A DNA stretch of 44,504 bases, taken from NCBI GenBank assembly GCA_004552445.1, contig SFOJ01000008.1, forward strand, positions 1-44,504, read 5' to 3'. Below, in pieces: positions 16,100 to 26,900 of this stretch. The stretch comes from Mollicutes bacterium. GTDB lineage: Bacteria > Bacillota_I > Bacilli_A > RF39 > UBA660. Under the pieces are notes generated by a model. That model made no database searches and was not told the DNA's origin. It saw only the letters and a list, made by a program, of their open reading frames with translations. The translations under genes and the position numbers were made by a program. The first letter of the stretch is position 1. Each line of letters opens with the position of its first letter.

Positions 16100-19008
16100 T
16101 GAAAACACTTACTAAACAAAGTTTCCTAAGTATCAAAAAAACATTCAAAAGATTTTTATCAATTCTTGCTATAGTACTTTTAGGAGTAGGTTTCTTTACA
16201 GGAATAAGACAAACTTCACCTAATATGGAAGAAAGTGTAGACGCGTACTTCAAAAAACAAAATGCTTATGATATTAATCTTATATCAACTTGGGGAATTA
16301 CAAAAGATGAAATAAATATCTTAAAAGAAAAAGGTTATGACGTAGAACCTTCTTATAGCATAGATGCATTAATTAGAACTGATGATGATTATGTAGTAAA
16401 AGTACATTCTTATGATCCAAGTGCTAAGATGAATAAATTAATCATGATAGAAGGAAGATTACCACAAACAAATAGTGAGTGCGTTATAGAAAAAAATAAA
16501 AATTTAAGTAATTATAAAATAGGTGATACCATAACTATAGAAAGTGATACACTTAAAGAAAAAACATTAAAAATTGTTGGTTTCGTCAAAAGCCCACTAT
16601 ATATTTCAAGAGAAAGAGGAAGTACTAAACTACTAAATGGCCAAGTAAATTTCTATATGTATTCATTGAACACTAATTTTGATAGTGAATACTATACAGA
16701 AAGTTATATAAAATTAAATAATGATATGAGTACTTACTCAAAAAAATATGAACAACTTATTAACACTGAAAAAGACAAACTAGAAGATATAACAACCGAT
16801 TTTATAGAAACAAGATTCAACAATGAAAAGAAAGATGCATTAAAAGAATTAAATGATAATATAGATAAATATAACAAAGAGAAAAAGGATACATATAAAA
16901 AGCTAGATGATGCTGAAATAAAAATAAATAAAAATGAAAAGAACCTTAACAATAATTTAACAAAACTTAATAATAATGAAAAAAAAGCTAAAGAAACATT
17001 TAAAACTAAAAAACAAGAAATAGAAGTCAATAAGAAAAAAGTTAATGATGGTATAACTACTTTAAAAAGAAATATTTCTTATTTAGAAAGTATTGGTGGA
17101 GATACAACTGATCTTAAAGTTCAATTATCGGTTTTAGAATCAAACTTAAAGAAATTAAACGATGGATATAACACTTTATTAAAACAAGAAAAAAGTACAT
17201 ATAAAGAAATATCTAATGCAAGAAGTAAAATAAATAATGGTAAAAAACAAATAGAAAAAGCAAGAAAAGAACTAGAAGATAGTAGAAAGAAAGCTGATAA
17301 AGAATTTGCTGATGCTTATCAAAAAATAGAAGATGCTAGAAAAGAAATAGATGAATTGGATAAACCTGAATGGTATATTTTAGATTTAGAATCTAATGTT
17401 GGATATTATAGTTTTTCACAAGATAGCGAAAGAATTAATAAATTAGCTAAAGTATTTCCATTATTATTTTATATAGTAGCTGTACTTGTAAGTTTAACTA
17501 CTATGACAAGAATGGTGGAAGAAGAAAGAGGAGAACTTGGAACATTAAAATCTCTTGGCTATAATGATAATCAAATATTATTTAAATATATAATTTATGC
17601 ACTACTAGCAACAACAATTGGTTCACTATTAGGAGTTATTATTGGATCAAAAACAATACCAAGAATAATATATGGAATGTATAGTATAATGTATACTCTT
17701 GGAGATTTTGTTAATAACTTTGATTTAACAAGTGCATTACTAGGATCTTTAATAGCAGTAGGTTGTATTATATTATCAACATATTTGGCAGTAAAAAAAT
17801 CATTGAAAGAAGTACCAGCAGAACTATTAAGACCGAAAAGTCCAACAGCAGGAAAAAGAGTATTCCTTGAGAAAATACCAGTTATATGGAGACACTTGTC
17901 ATTTTCAAGAAAAGTAACAGTGAGAAATGTGTTTAGATACAAAAAAAGATTCTTAATGACAATTCTGGGTATAGCTGGATGTACAGGGCTTATAATAACA
18001 GGATTTGGAATACAAGATTGTATAACTGATATGGTACCAAAACAATATGAAGATATATTTAATTATGATTTAGAAATAACATTTAATAAAGATAGTAAAA
18101 CATTAGATAAAGATTATGAAGAAATATCAAAATTAAAAGAATTTACAGATACATTAAAAGTAAATAAAGAAGCTATAGATATTTTAAATAAAGATACAAA
18201 TCAAACAGTTCAAATAATAGTTCCATTTGATAATTATAATAATTTCATAAAAATACAGGATAGAAAAACAAAAAAACAATATGATCTCAAAGATAAAATA
18301 TATATATCAGAAAAACTATATAAACTACTTAAATTAAAAGAAAATGATACTTTAAAAATAAAATTAGATGAAAAAGAATATACTACCAAAGTAGGTGGAA
18401 GTACAGAAAATTATATCATGCATTATATTTATATGAGTAAAGATATATATAATAGTGATTCATATAATACAATGTTAGTAAAAGTTGATAACTTAACTGA
18501 TGAAACAAGAAAAGAATTATCTAATAAGTTAAAAGAGTATGATTCAGTATCAAAACTTACTTATAATTCACTTAGTAGAACAATATTTGATGATGCGATG
18601 GAAAACTTTGAACAAGTATCAGGAATATTAATAGTTTCAGCAGGATTATTAGCATTTGTAGTACTTTATAATTTATCAAGTATAAATATAAGTGAAAGAA
18701 AAAGAGAACTTGCTTCAATAAAAGTATTAGGATTCTATGATAATGAAGTATATAACTATGTATCAAGAGAAAACAAACTATTAACGTTTATAGGTATGAT
18801 TTTAGGATGTTTAATTGGGTATATATTAACGATTTATATAATTAAAACATGTGAATTGGATATCACAATGTTTAGTCCTAAAATATCTATTTATAGCTAT
18901 ATTTATTCTTTAGGAATAACATTAATATTTACAGTATTGGTTGACATCGCAACATACTTTAGTTTAAAGCATATTAAGATGGTTGAATCATTAAAATCAG
19001 TAGAATAA
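16093..19008 (+). CDS. Large FtsX-type ABC permease with extracytoplasmic coiled coil
   Basis: 971 residues. Helix 1 at ~18-38 is followed by an extracytoplasmic domain. Residues ~230-430 of that domain are a Lys/Glu/Asn-rich coiled coil with hairpin-like halves. Helices lie at ~454-472, ~497-518 and ~541-563. Then a second unit begins with a helix at ~620-640, a smaller ectodomain, and three helices near 845, 897 and 937. Both halves carry the FtsX cytosolic motif (EEERGELGTLKSLGY and SERKRELASIKVLGF). FtsX-type permeases usually move lipids or peptides out of the membrane or transmit ATP hydrolysis to outside partners. Substrate unknown. The ATG at 16093 overlaps the ATPase gene. Confidence 0.9.
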   Translation: MVVKTLTKQSFLSIKKTFKRFLSILAIVLLGVGFFTGIRQTSPNMEESVDAYFKKQNAYDINLISTWGITKDEINILKEKGYDVEPSYSIDALIRTDDDYVVKVHSYDPSAKMNKLIMIEGRLPQTNSECVIEKNKNLSNYKIGDTITIESDTLKEKTLKIVGFVKSPLYISRERGSTKLLNGQVNFYMYSLNTNFDSEYYTESYIKLNNDMSTYSKKYEQLINTEKDKLEDITTDFIETRFNNEKKDALKELNDNIDKYNKEKKDTYKKLDDAEIKINKNEKNLNNNLTKLNNNEKKAKETFKTKKQEIEVNKKKVNDGITTLKRNISYLESIGGDTTDLKVQLSVLESNLKKLNDGYNTLLKQEKSTYKEISNARSKINNGKKQIEKARKELEDSRKKADKEFADAYQKIEDARKEIDELDKPEWYILDLESNVGYYSFSQDSERINKLAKVFPLLFYIVAVLVSLTTMTRMVEEERGELGTLKSLGYNDNQILFKYIIYALLATTIGSLLGVIIGSKTIPRIIYGMYSIMYTLGDFVNNFDLTSALLGSLIAVGCIILSTYLAVKKSLKEVPAELLRPKSPTAGKRVFLEKIPVIWRHLSFSRKVTVRNVFRYKKRFLMTILGIAGCTGLIITGFGIQDCITDMVPKQYEDIFNYDLEITFNKDSKTLDKDYEEISKLKEFTDTLKVNKEAIDILNKDTNQTVQIIVPFDNYNNFIKIQDRKTKKQYDLKDKIYISEKLYKLLKLKENDTLKIKLDEKEYTTKVGGSTENYIMHYIYMSKDIYNSDSYNTMLVKVDNLTDETRKELSNKLKEYDSVSKLTYNSLSRTIFDDAMENFEQVSGILIVSAGLLAFVVLYNLSSINISERKRELASIKVLGFYDNEVYNYVSRENKLLTFIGMILGCLIGYILTIYIIKTCELDITMFSPKISIYSYIYSLGITLIFTVLVDIATYFSLKHIKMVESLKSVE

Positions 19009-19050
19009 TGTAAAAAAGCTATATTTAGAGAAGATATATCTTTTAATATT

Positions 19051-19059
19051 TGTTATAAT
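19051..19059 (+). promoter_or_regulatory. Extended -10 promoter of glyA
   Basis: TGtTATAAT, hexamer 19054-19059, 20 bp before the ATG; ribosome site GAGGTGAAGG. Confidence 0.55.
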
Positions 19060-19079
19060 TATAATGAGGTGAAGGTAAT

Positions 19080-20309
19080 ATGGATATAGAATTAAAAAAA
19101 GCATTAAATTTAGAAAAGAAAAGACAACAAAACAACATAGAATTAATTGCTAGTGAGAACTATGTATCTAAAGCAATACTCGAATTACAAGGTAGTATTT
19201 TAACTAATAAATATGCTGAAGGTTATCCAGGAAAAAGATATTATGGAGGATGCGAGTATATTGATATTTTTGAAAACAAAGCTATTGAATATGCATGCAA
19301 ATTATTTGGAAGTACTTATGCAAATGTACAACCACATAGTGGAAGTTCTGCAAATATGGCAGTATATAGAGCACTATTAAATCATGGTGATAAAGTACTT
19401 GGAATGTCACTAGCTCAAGGAGGACACTTAACTCATGGAAGCAAAGTAAGTTTTAGTGGCATAGATTATGAAATAGTTTCATATGAACTAGATAGAGAAA
19501 ATGAAACACTAGATTATGATAAAATTGAAGAGTTAGCTATAAAAGAAAAACCAAAAATGATTATCGCAGGATGTAGTGCATATAGTAGAAGCATAGATTT
19601 CAAAAAATTTAGAGAAATAGCTGATAAATGTGGAGCATATTTGATGGTAGATATGGCGCATATTGCAGGATTAGTAGCAGCAGGATTGCATATGAATCCA
19701 GTACCATATGCTGATGTAGTTACGTCAACTACACATAAAACTCTAAGAGGACCAAGAGGTGGATTAATACTAACTAATAATGAAGAGATAATTAAAAAAA
19801 TTAATAAAGTAGTATTTCCAGGCATTCAAGGTGGCCCACTTATGCATGTTATTGCTGCAAAAGCACAATGTTTCTACGAAGCCTTACAACCTGAATTTAT
19901 AGATTATGCAAAAAATATTATTAAAAATGCTAATGCAATGGCAGAAGAATTTAAAAAGAATGGTGTAAAAGTAGTTTCAAATGCAACAGATAATCACTTA
20001 ATGTTAATAGATGTTAAATCTAGCTTTGGAATTTCTGGTAAAATTGCAGAAGAAACACTTGATAAAATAAATATAACTGTTAATAAAAATTCAATACCAT
20101 TTGATACAGAAAAACCAAACATAACAAGTGGATTAAGAGTCGGAAGTGCAGCTATGACTACAAGAGGACTTAATGATAAAGACTTTATAAAAATTGCAGA
20201 TATAATCATTAAAGCATTAAAAAATTATGATAATAAAAAAGTACTTCTTGAATGTAAAAAAGAAGTACATGTAATAACTAATAAATATCCTATAAAGAAT
20301 ATTAAATAG
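19080..20309 (+). CDS. glyA: Serine hydroxymethyltransferase
   Basis: 409 residues, normal length. A PLP enzyme of the cytosol that interconverts serine and glycine with tetrahydrofolate, supplying one-carbon units. Seen: NIELIASENYVS, YAEGYPGKRYYGG, QPHSGSSANMAVY, DMAHIAGLVAAG, and the PLP-lysine motif TSTTHKTLRGPRGG with Lys220. ATG 19080 is close behind a ribosome site (GAGGTGAAGG). Its last 8 bp overlap the convergent ybaK end, without an obvious terminator between them. Confidence 0.97.
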   Translation: MDIELKKALNLEKKRQQNNIELIASENYVSKAILELQGSILTNKYAEGYPGKRYYGGCEYIDIFENKAIEYACKLFGSTYANVQPHSGSSANMAVYRALLNHGDKVLGMSLAQGGHLTHGSKVSFSGIDYEIVSYELDRENETLDYDKIEELAIKEKPKMIIAGCSAYSRSIDFKKFREIADKCGAYLMVDMAHIAGLVAAGLHMNPVPYADVVTSTTHKTLRGPRGGLILTNNEEIIKKINKVVFPGIQGGPLMHVIAAKAQCFYEALQPEFIDYAKNIIKNANAMAEEFKKNGVKVVSNATDNHLMLIDVKSSFGISGKIAEETLDKINITVNKNSIPFDTEKPNITSGLRVGSAAMTTRGLNDKDFIKIADIIIKALKNYDNKKVLLECKKEVHVITNKYPIKNIK

Positions 20310-20766
20310 TTGATACATCAATCCAATTAGTAGAGTTAGAGAATTCCTCTAACTCTTTTATTGTTACTTCAATCGCAGAAGAGGAACTTCCGCAAGCAGG
20401 AAAGACTGTTTCAAATCTTTTAAGTGATTCATCTAGATAGATTTTAACACCAGGTTTAACTGCAAAAGGACATACTCCACCTACAGGATGACCAGTAAGA
20501 CTTTCTACTTCATCAAAAGGAAGCATATGTGCTTTTTCATGAAAGAAATGTTTGAATTTAGAATTGTTAATTTTAGCATCTCCAGCAAGAACTATAAGTA
20601 TAACATTATCATTAATCTTAAATGATAATGTTTTAGCAATTCTCTCTTCAGTAGTATGTAATGCATGAGCAGCCATAGTAACAGTCGCACTACTTTCATT
20701 TAAAACTACAATTCTATTTTCTGCATTATATTTTTTCAAATATTCTTTTACTTCTTTTAATGCCAT
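20302..20766 (-). CDS. YbaK/EbsC-family aminoacyl-tRNA deacylase
   Basis: 154 residues, typical of the family. YbaK/ProX-type proteins hydrolyse mischarged aminoacyl-tRNA (often Cys-tRNA-Pro or Ala-tRNA-Pro). Seen: HTTEERIAKTLSF, LVLAGDAKIN, GHPVGGVCPFA and VFPACGSSSSAIE. The lysine of RIAKTL and the GXXPFA-like loop are the family's active-site features. The start overlaps the stop of the upstream signal-peptidase-like gene by one base (TAATG), implying coupled translation. It ends convergent to glyA with an 8-bp overlap. Confidence 0.9.
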   Translation of the reverse strand: MALKEVKEYLKKYNAENRIVVLNESSATVTMAAHALHTTEERIAKTLSFKINDNVILIVLAGDAKINNSKFKHFFHEKAHMLPFDEVESLTGHPVGGVCPFAVKPGVKIYLDESLKRFETVFPACGSSSSAIEVTIKELEEFSNSTNWIDVSTI

Positions 20767-21266
20767 TATGCTCTATCTCCTAACGTTAAAAAGAAATAAC
20801 CACCTATTGCTAACATAAAGAACACAATACTAAGTGGACTAGTAATAATTGAATATATCAAGCCATAGTTTTTATAAGATTCAACGGTATATCCAATAAT
20901 CATTTTATCGTTAACTGTATACCCATCTTCAATACTATTTAAATTATCAGTAATAGTATATATACCATTAGAGTAATCAACAACTTTTGCAAGTCTATAT
21001 GAGCCATGATAACTATATAGTATTGTATCATCTATTTTATAAATATCATTTTTTTTAAGAATAACCAAATCACCTTTCTTATATTCAGGTGCCATATTAT
21101 CCTCATTAACTTGATGAGTAGCATAGCCGCCTAAATAAGCATACTTGGTACCAAGTAATAATCTATATCCAAATGAATATATATTATAAGCAGCCAAAAC
21201 TCCAAGTATTACCATAAGTAATAGTACAACTATTTTTAAAGGTCCAATCATTTTTTTAAGAATCAT
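20766..21266 (-). CDS. Signal peptidase I-like membrane protein lacking the catalytic serine
   Basis: 166 residues: membrane helix ~8-28, an extracytoplasmic S24/S26-type beta domain, and a C-terminal helix ~140-162. The layout is like SipW/archaeal-type signal peptidases. In active enzymes the nucleophile lies in S-x-SMxP followed by GDLV; here the aligned segment reads EDNMAPEYKKGDLVIL, so Asn57 occupies the Ser position. The usual HR pair of the second motif is replaced by YRL. It is probably a catalytically dead paralogue. An extended -10 (TGtTATAAT) and GGTGA precede the ATG at 21266. It is co-translated with ybaK. Confidence 0.75.
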   Translation of the reverse strand: MILKKMIGPLKIVVLLLMVILGVLAAYNIYSFGYRLLLGTKYAYLGGYATHQVNEDNMAPEYKKGDLVILKKNDIYKIDDTILYSYHGSYRLAKVVDYSNGIYTITDNLNSIEDGYTVNDKMIIGYTVESYKNYGLIYSIITSPLSIVFFMLAIGGYFFLTLGDRA

Positions 21267-21312
21267 TTCATCACCATACCTTCAAAACAATTATAACATA
21301 TAAGAGATAAAT

Positions 21313-21341
21313 TTGACATAACTAAAAAGTTAATGTATAAT
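21313..21341 (+). promoter_or_regulatory. Perfect consensus sigma-A promoter
   Basis: TTGACA 21313-21318, 17-bp spacer, TATAAT 21336-21341. It drives the 71-residue coiled-coil gene, so that gene is probably strongly expressed. Confidence 0.85.
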
Positions 21342-21366
21342 ACTTGTCACTTAAGGGGGAATTAAT

Positions 21367-21582
21367 ATGTCATATGAAACAGACTGTATGTTAGCTTTAA
21401 AAAATGCATTAAGAGATACTGAGGGATTAAAGTATGCTATTAAAGAATTCAATAAGAATGCTAAAACTTTAGAACGTTTAGCAGAAGCTATTGAAAAACA
21501 AAATGAATTAAAAGAAAGAGAACTAGCATTACTAGAAAGAGAAGCAGGAATTACTAGAGCACTTAAACCAAGAAATTACTAA
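21367..21582 (+). CDS. Small coiled-coil protein of unknown function
   Basis: 71 residues, highly charged, almost entirely helical with heptad-like spacing (LERLAEAIEKQNELKERELALLE). No family recognised. Evidence that it is real: a perfect promoter, the ribosome site AAGGGGGAATT before ATG 21367, and a terminator directly after it. It stands alone between divergent and downstream units. The strong promoter suggests an abundant small protein. A DNA-associated or structural role is speculation. Confidence 0.75.
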   Translation: MSYETDCMLALKNALRDTEGLKYAIKEFNKNAKTLERLAEAIEKQNELKERELALLEREAGITRALKPRNY

Positions 21583-21596
21583 TATAAAGATATGAT

Positions 21597-21630
21597 AAAA
21601 CTTAGAATAAACACCTAAGTTTTTATTTTT
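21597..21630 (+). terminator. Terminator after the small coiled-coil gene
   Basis: 9-bp stem AAAACTTAG (21597-21605) with CTAAGTTTT (21615-21623), then T-rich sequence. Confidence 0.78.
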
Positions 21631-21644
21631 ACACAAAAATAATA

Positions 21645-21653
21645 TGGTATAAT
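21645..21653 (+). promoter_or_regulatory. Extended -10 promoter of the addB-addA pair
   Basis: TGgTATAAT, hexamer 21648-21653; the ATG is 15 bp later after GAGGT. Confidence 0.6.
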
Positions 21654-21668
21654 TATAAAGAGGTAAAT

Positions 21669-23996
21669 ATGGAAGAATTTAATAATAAAATAGTAATACT
21701 TAATGATTATGCTAAAAAGAGTTTTATTAAAAAAATAAATAAATTAATTAATGTTAAAGTTATTACTCTGAATGAACTTAAACGCAAATATTATTTTGAT
21801 TATGATAATAAAGCAATATACTTTGTAAGTAATAAATATAATTGTATACCTGAAATAGCTAAAATATATATAGAAAATACTTACTTTATTAGTGATATTA
21901 ATACTAAAAAGATAAACTTTTTAAAAGATATAAAAAAAGAATTAGATGCTAACAACTTATTAACATATAATGAGCTATTTAAAGAATTCTTAAAAGGTAA
22001 AGATATAGTTTTATATAATTTAAAGTATGTTGATAAATTTTACAAAAATATATTTAAAGAATTAGAAAAGTACTCAAATATAACTAATTATAATGATTCA
22101 GATAATGAAAGTATAAAAGAATTATATAAAGCAAATAACCCTGAAGAAGAGATAGCATTTGTATGTTCAAGTATAACTAAATTAATAAAAAGTGGAGTAA
22201 ATATTAATAATATAAAACTAGTTAATGTAAAAAGTGAATATGAATTTATAATTAGAAAAACATTTAAACTATTTAATATACCAATTAACTTACCATCATA
22301 TGAAACTATTAAATCAACATCATTGGTAATTAAATTTAAAGAATTATATAATAATGATATAAATATAACAATAGAGAAACTAAAAGAATATATAAATACT
22401 AAAGAAGAAAATGATATATTCAAAAGCATAATTAACATAGTTAATTCATATTTATGGTGTAATGACTTTGAATTGGTAAAAGACATGGTATTTAATGATA
22501 TAGATAATATTAAAACACCTAGAGAAAAATTAAAGAATGCAGTAGAAATAATAGAATTTAAAAAAGAATTGGTTAATGACGATGATTATATATTTTTAAT
22601 TGGATATAATGAAGGATCAATTCCAGTTAACTATAAAGATGAAGATTATTTAAGTGATTATGAAAAAGAGAAACTGGGAATTAGCACTTCATTTGAATTA
22701 AATGATAACGCGATGAACGAAATAAAAGATTCTATTAAAAATATTAAACATTTAATAGTGACATATCCTAATCATAACCTTAGTAGTGAAATATATATAT
22801 CATCATCTTATGAAAAAGAACTTTTTAATGAAAGAGAGTTAAATATTAGTTATAACGAATCAAATAATTATAATAAATTAAGATTAGTAAGTGAAAAAGA
22901 TGAAAATTCAAAATTTGGAACAATTACAAAAGATTTATTAAAATTAAGTTCACATTATAAAGATATGAAATACTCAAGTTTTGATAATAAATATAAACAA
23001 ATAGATAAATATAAAATAAAAGAATATTTTAAAAATGGTTTAACATTATCATATACAAGTATGAATGATTATTATATGTGTTCATTTAGATATTATTTAG
23101 ATTATATATTAAAAGTAAATAAATATGAAGATACATTCGAAGCGACAGTTGGAACAATATTTCATAAGATATTATCAATGTGTTTTGAAAGCAATATTGA
23201 TATTATAAGGACATATGAAAGTGAAATAGAGAAATCTAATTATGAATTTAGTGAATCAGAAAAGTTCTTTTTAAGTATATTAAAGGATGAACTTATTTTA
23301 GTAATAGAAACAATTAAAAATCAATTATCTTACACACAATTAAATAAATCCATGTATGAAAAAGAAATAATTATTGATGTTGACAAAAATTTACATATTA
23401 AATTTAAAGGATTTATTGATAAGATTTTATATAATGAATTTAATGGTCAAACAATAGTGGCCATAGTAGATTATAAAACTGGTAATCCAAATTTAAATAT
23501 AAATAATTCTATTTATGGTTTAGAAATGCAGTTACCTATATATATATATTTAATTAAAAATGAAATTAAAGATGTTAAAATAGGTGGATTTTACCTACAA
23601 AAGATATTAAATAATATTACTGATAAAGAAAAGAAATTAGATAGTTTAAAATTACAAGGGTATACAAATAGCGATTTAGATATTATAGATAAAGTAGATT
23701 CATCATTCAATGATTCTAAAATTATTAAAAGTCTTAGAACTAGTAGTAAAGGCTTCTATGCATATTCAAAAATTATTAATGATGAAGAGATAGATATTTT
23801 AAATAAAATAGTAGAATCTAAAATAAAAGAAGCATCAATAAATATATTGGATTCTAAGTTCGATATAAACCCTAAAGAAATGAATAATGAAGTAATTGGA
23901 TGTAAGTACTGTAAATACAAAGATATATGTTTTATGAAACCTAAAGATACAATAACACTTAAAGAAATAAAAAATATATTTGAGGAGGTAGAATAA
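21669..23996 (+). CDS. addB: AddB/RexB-type nuclease subunit, compact form
   Basis: 775 residues, much shorter than the ~1100-1170 of Bacillus AddB or streptococcal RexB. AddB pairs with AddA to resect double-strand breaks. Seen: the C-terminal PD-(D/E)XK nuclease with LSYTSMNDYYMCSFRYYL, GTIFHKIL, GFIDKIL and IVDYKTG (about residue 598-602). A 4Fe-4S staple is formed by Cys471 and Cys745-x2-Cys748-x5-Cys754. The N-terminal part is a reduced helicase-like region without a Walker A motif. The stop and the addA start share one base (TAATG at 23995-23999), so the two are translationally coupled. The symbol is by family and position. Confidence 0.85.
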   Translation: MEEFNNKIVILNDYAKKSFIKKINKLINVKVITLNELKRKYYFDYDNKAIYFVSNKYNCIPEIAKIYIENTYFISDINTKKINFLKDIKKELDANNLLTYNELFKEFLKGKDIVLYNLKYVDKFYKNIFKELEKYSNITNYNDSDNESIKELYKANNPEEEIAFVCSSITKLIKSGVNINNIKLVNVKSEYEFIIRKTFKLFNIPINLPSYETIKSTSLVIKFKELYNNDINITIEKLKEYINTKEENDIFKSIINIVNSYLWCNDFELVKDMVFNDIDNIKTPREKLKNAVEIIEFKKELVNDDDYIFLIGYNEGSIPVNYKDEDYLSDYEKEKLGISTSFELNDNAMNEIKDSIKNIKHLIVTYPNHNLSSEIYISSSYEKELFNERELNISYNESNNYNKLRLVSEKDENSKFGTITKDLLKLSSHYKDMKYSSFDNKYKQIDKYKIKEYFKNGLTLSYTSMNDYYMCSFRYYLDYILKVNKYEDTFEATVGTIFHKILSMCFESNIDIIRTYESEIEKSNYEFSESEKFFLSILKDELILVIETIKNQLSYTQLNKSMYEKEIIIDVDKNLHIKFKGFIDKILYNEFNGQTIVAIVDYKTGNPNLNINNSIYGLEMQLPIYIYLIKNEIKDVKIGGFYLQKILNNITDKEKKLDSLKLQGYTNSDLDIIDKVDSSFNDSKIIKSLRTSSKGFYAYSKIINDEEIDILNKIVESKIKEASINILDSKFDINPKEMNNEVIGCKYCKYKDICFMKPKDTITLKEIKNIFEEVE

Positions 23997-26900
23997 TGCC
24001 AAAATGGACAAAAGAACAAGAAGAAGCAATAATTAAATCTGGATCAAATATAATAGTAAGTGCCGGAGCAGGTAGTGGTAAAACAGCAGTGCTTTCAGAA
24101 AGAGTTATTAACAAAATACAAAATGGTATTCATGTAAATGAATTATTAATATTAACATTTACAAGAGCAGCAGCAGATGAAATGAAAGATAGAATTAGAA
24201 AGAAAATAGGAAAAATACCAGAATTTAAAGATGAATTAACTCTCTTATCAAGTGCATACATAACAACATTCGACTCATTTGCACTTTCAGTAGTAAAAAA
24301 ATATCATTATCTATTAAATATATCTTCTAGTATCGCAATAACTGATGAATCAATTGTAAAATTAGAACAAAAGAAAATATTAGATAATATATTCGAAAAA
24401 TTTTATAAAGAAAAGAATGAAAAATTTATAAATTTAATTAAGAAATATTGTATTAAAAATGATAAATCTTTAAAAAGTAATATATTATCATTATGTAATA
24501 AAATAAGTGACTATATAGATAGAGATGAATTTATAGATAATGTTATCAACAATTTCTATGAAGAAGAAAATGTTAACAACTTGTTAACAAAGTATAAAGA
24601 GTTTATAAATGACAAGAAAAAAGCGATAATGTTAGAGTTAGATAACATGAATATGTACTTTGATTATGATTATTGTATGAGTTTACAAAATAGTTGTTTA
24701 GGAATTTTAAATGCAAATATTGACGAATTACATTTATATGAAAGTATTAAACTTCCAAGTGCTCCTCGTGGCAGTGAAGAAGAAGCTAAAGAAGCAAAAG
24801 CTAATTTAAAAAAATTAATTGATGACCTAATATCATATGGAAATTATGGTACGCTTGAAGATATAAAAAATGATATTTTATCATCAAAAGAAACAGTTAT
24901 TACAATATTAGAAATAGTAAAAAGCTATTTAAATGAAGTAGAAAAATATAAAAAAGAAAATAATATATATACATTTAGTGATATATCTAGATTATCAATT
25001 AAAATATTAAAAGAAAATGAAAGTGTTAGAAATGAACTTAAATATTCGTTCAAAGAAATAATGATAGATGAATATCAAGATACTAATGATGTACAAGATA
25101 TATTTATAAGTATGATAGCTAATAATAATGTGTATATGGTTGGTGATATTAAACAATCTATTTATAGATTTAGAGGATCAAATCCAAATATATTTAAAGA
25201 AAAATATAGTAATTATTCTAAAAATATTGGAGGTTATAAAATAGACTTAATAAAGAATTTTAGATCAAGATATGAAGTACTAGATAATATAAATAAAGTA
25301 TTTGATCTTATTATGGATTCAAGTTTAGGTTCAGCTGAATATAGAGAAACTCATGAAATGGTTTATGGAAATACCGCTTATGATAGCGAAAAAATTAATG
25401 ATTTTAATTATGATTTTGAAGTATTAGAATACATGAATAATAAAAAAGAAACAGGATTTGATAACTCAGAAGTAGAAATATTTATGATTGCAAAAGACAT
25501 AAAAGATAAAATGAAAAATAAACTAAAAGTATTTGATAAAGAAACAAGTAAGCTAAGAGATGCTACTTATAATGATTTTGTAATAATACTAGATAGAAGT
25601 AAATACTTTGATTCATTTAAAAAAATATTTGAATACTTAGATATACCACTTACTATATTAAAAGATGGTAAATTAAACGCAAGTACTGATATTTATCTAA
25701 TTAAAAATATAGTAGATTTAATTATTCACATAAATGATAATAATCTAAATGAAGATTTTAAATACGACTTTGTAAGTATCGCAAGAAGTTTCTTATATGA
25801 ATATACTGATGAAAATATATTTGATATTATAAATAGTAAAAATTATAAAGAAACAACAATTTATAAAGATTTTAGTAGTATAAAAAATATAAATATTAAG
25901 ACAAGTAATGAAATATTTAATGATATTTTAGATATAACTGATTTCTATAACAAATTATATAAAATAGGTGATTATGAAAATACTAATGTAAGACTTGAAA
26001 CAATATCTAAATTATCTTCATCACTTAGTAATTTAGGATTATCAATTATAGACTTTAGAGATTACTTAAATGATATAATTGAGAATAATGAAGATATAAA
26101 GTATACAACTTTCAGTAGTAATAGTGATTCTGTTAAAATATTAACAATACATAAATCAAAAGGTTTAGAATATCCAGTATGTTATTATGCTGACTTAGAT
26201 CATGAGTTTAATACTAGCGAACTTAAAGATAAATTTATATGTGATAAAAATTATGGATTAATAGTTCCTTCTAATATGGAGGATATAACTACTTCAGTAA
26301 TAAAAGAACTTTATAAAAAAGATTTCATAAAAGAAGAAATAAGTGAAAAAATAAGATTATTCTATGTAGCACTTACTAGAGCTCGTGAAAAAATGGTAAT
26401 AGTACTTCCAGAAAAAGAAACTAAAAAGTTAGAAAAGAATGAAAATGGTGTTATCGAAGAAATAAGAAGATTATCTTTTTCAAAATTATCAGACTTTATG
26501 TATGGAGTTAAAGACTACTTAGATAAATATTTTAAAACCATTGACATAACAAAATTAGGTCTTACCAAAGATTATCAATATAATAAAACTATTAACATCA
26601 AAGATAATACAAATATTAAAGATGATATAAAGGTTGAAGAAATTAATATTAAAAATGATATAACAGAAGAAAAACACTTTTCAAAAGAAAAAAATATGTT
26701 AAGTACAAAAGATGAAATAAAAATGATGAAATATGGTACAAGAATACATGAATACTTAGAATTAATAGATTATAAAAATCCAAATCTAAGTTTAATAAAA
26801 GATACTTTTATAAAAGATAAAATAGAAAAGTTTTTAAATAACGATTTACTTAAAAATATAAAAGATTCAAATATATATCATGAATATGAATTCTACTATG

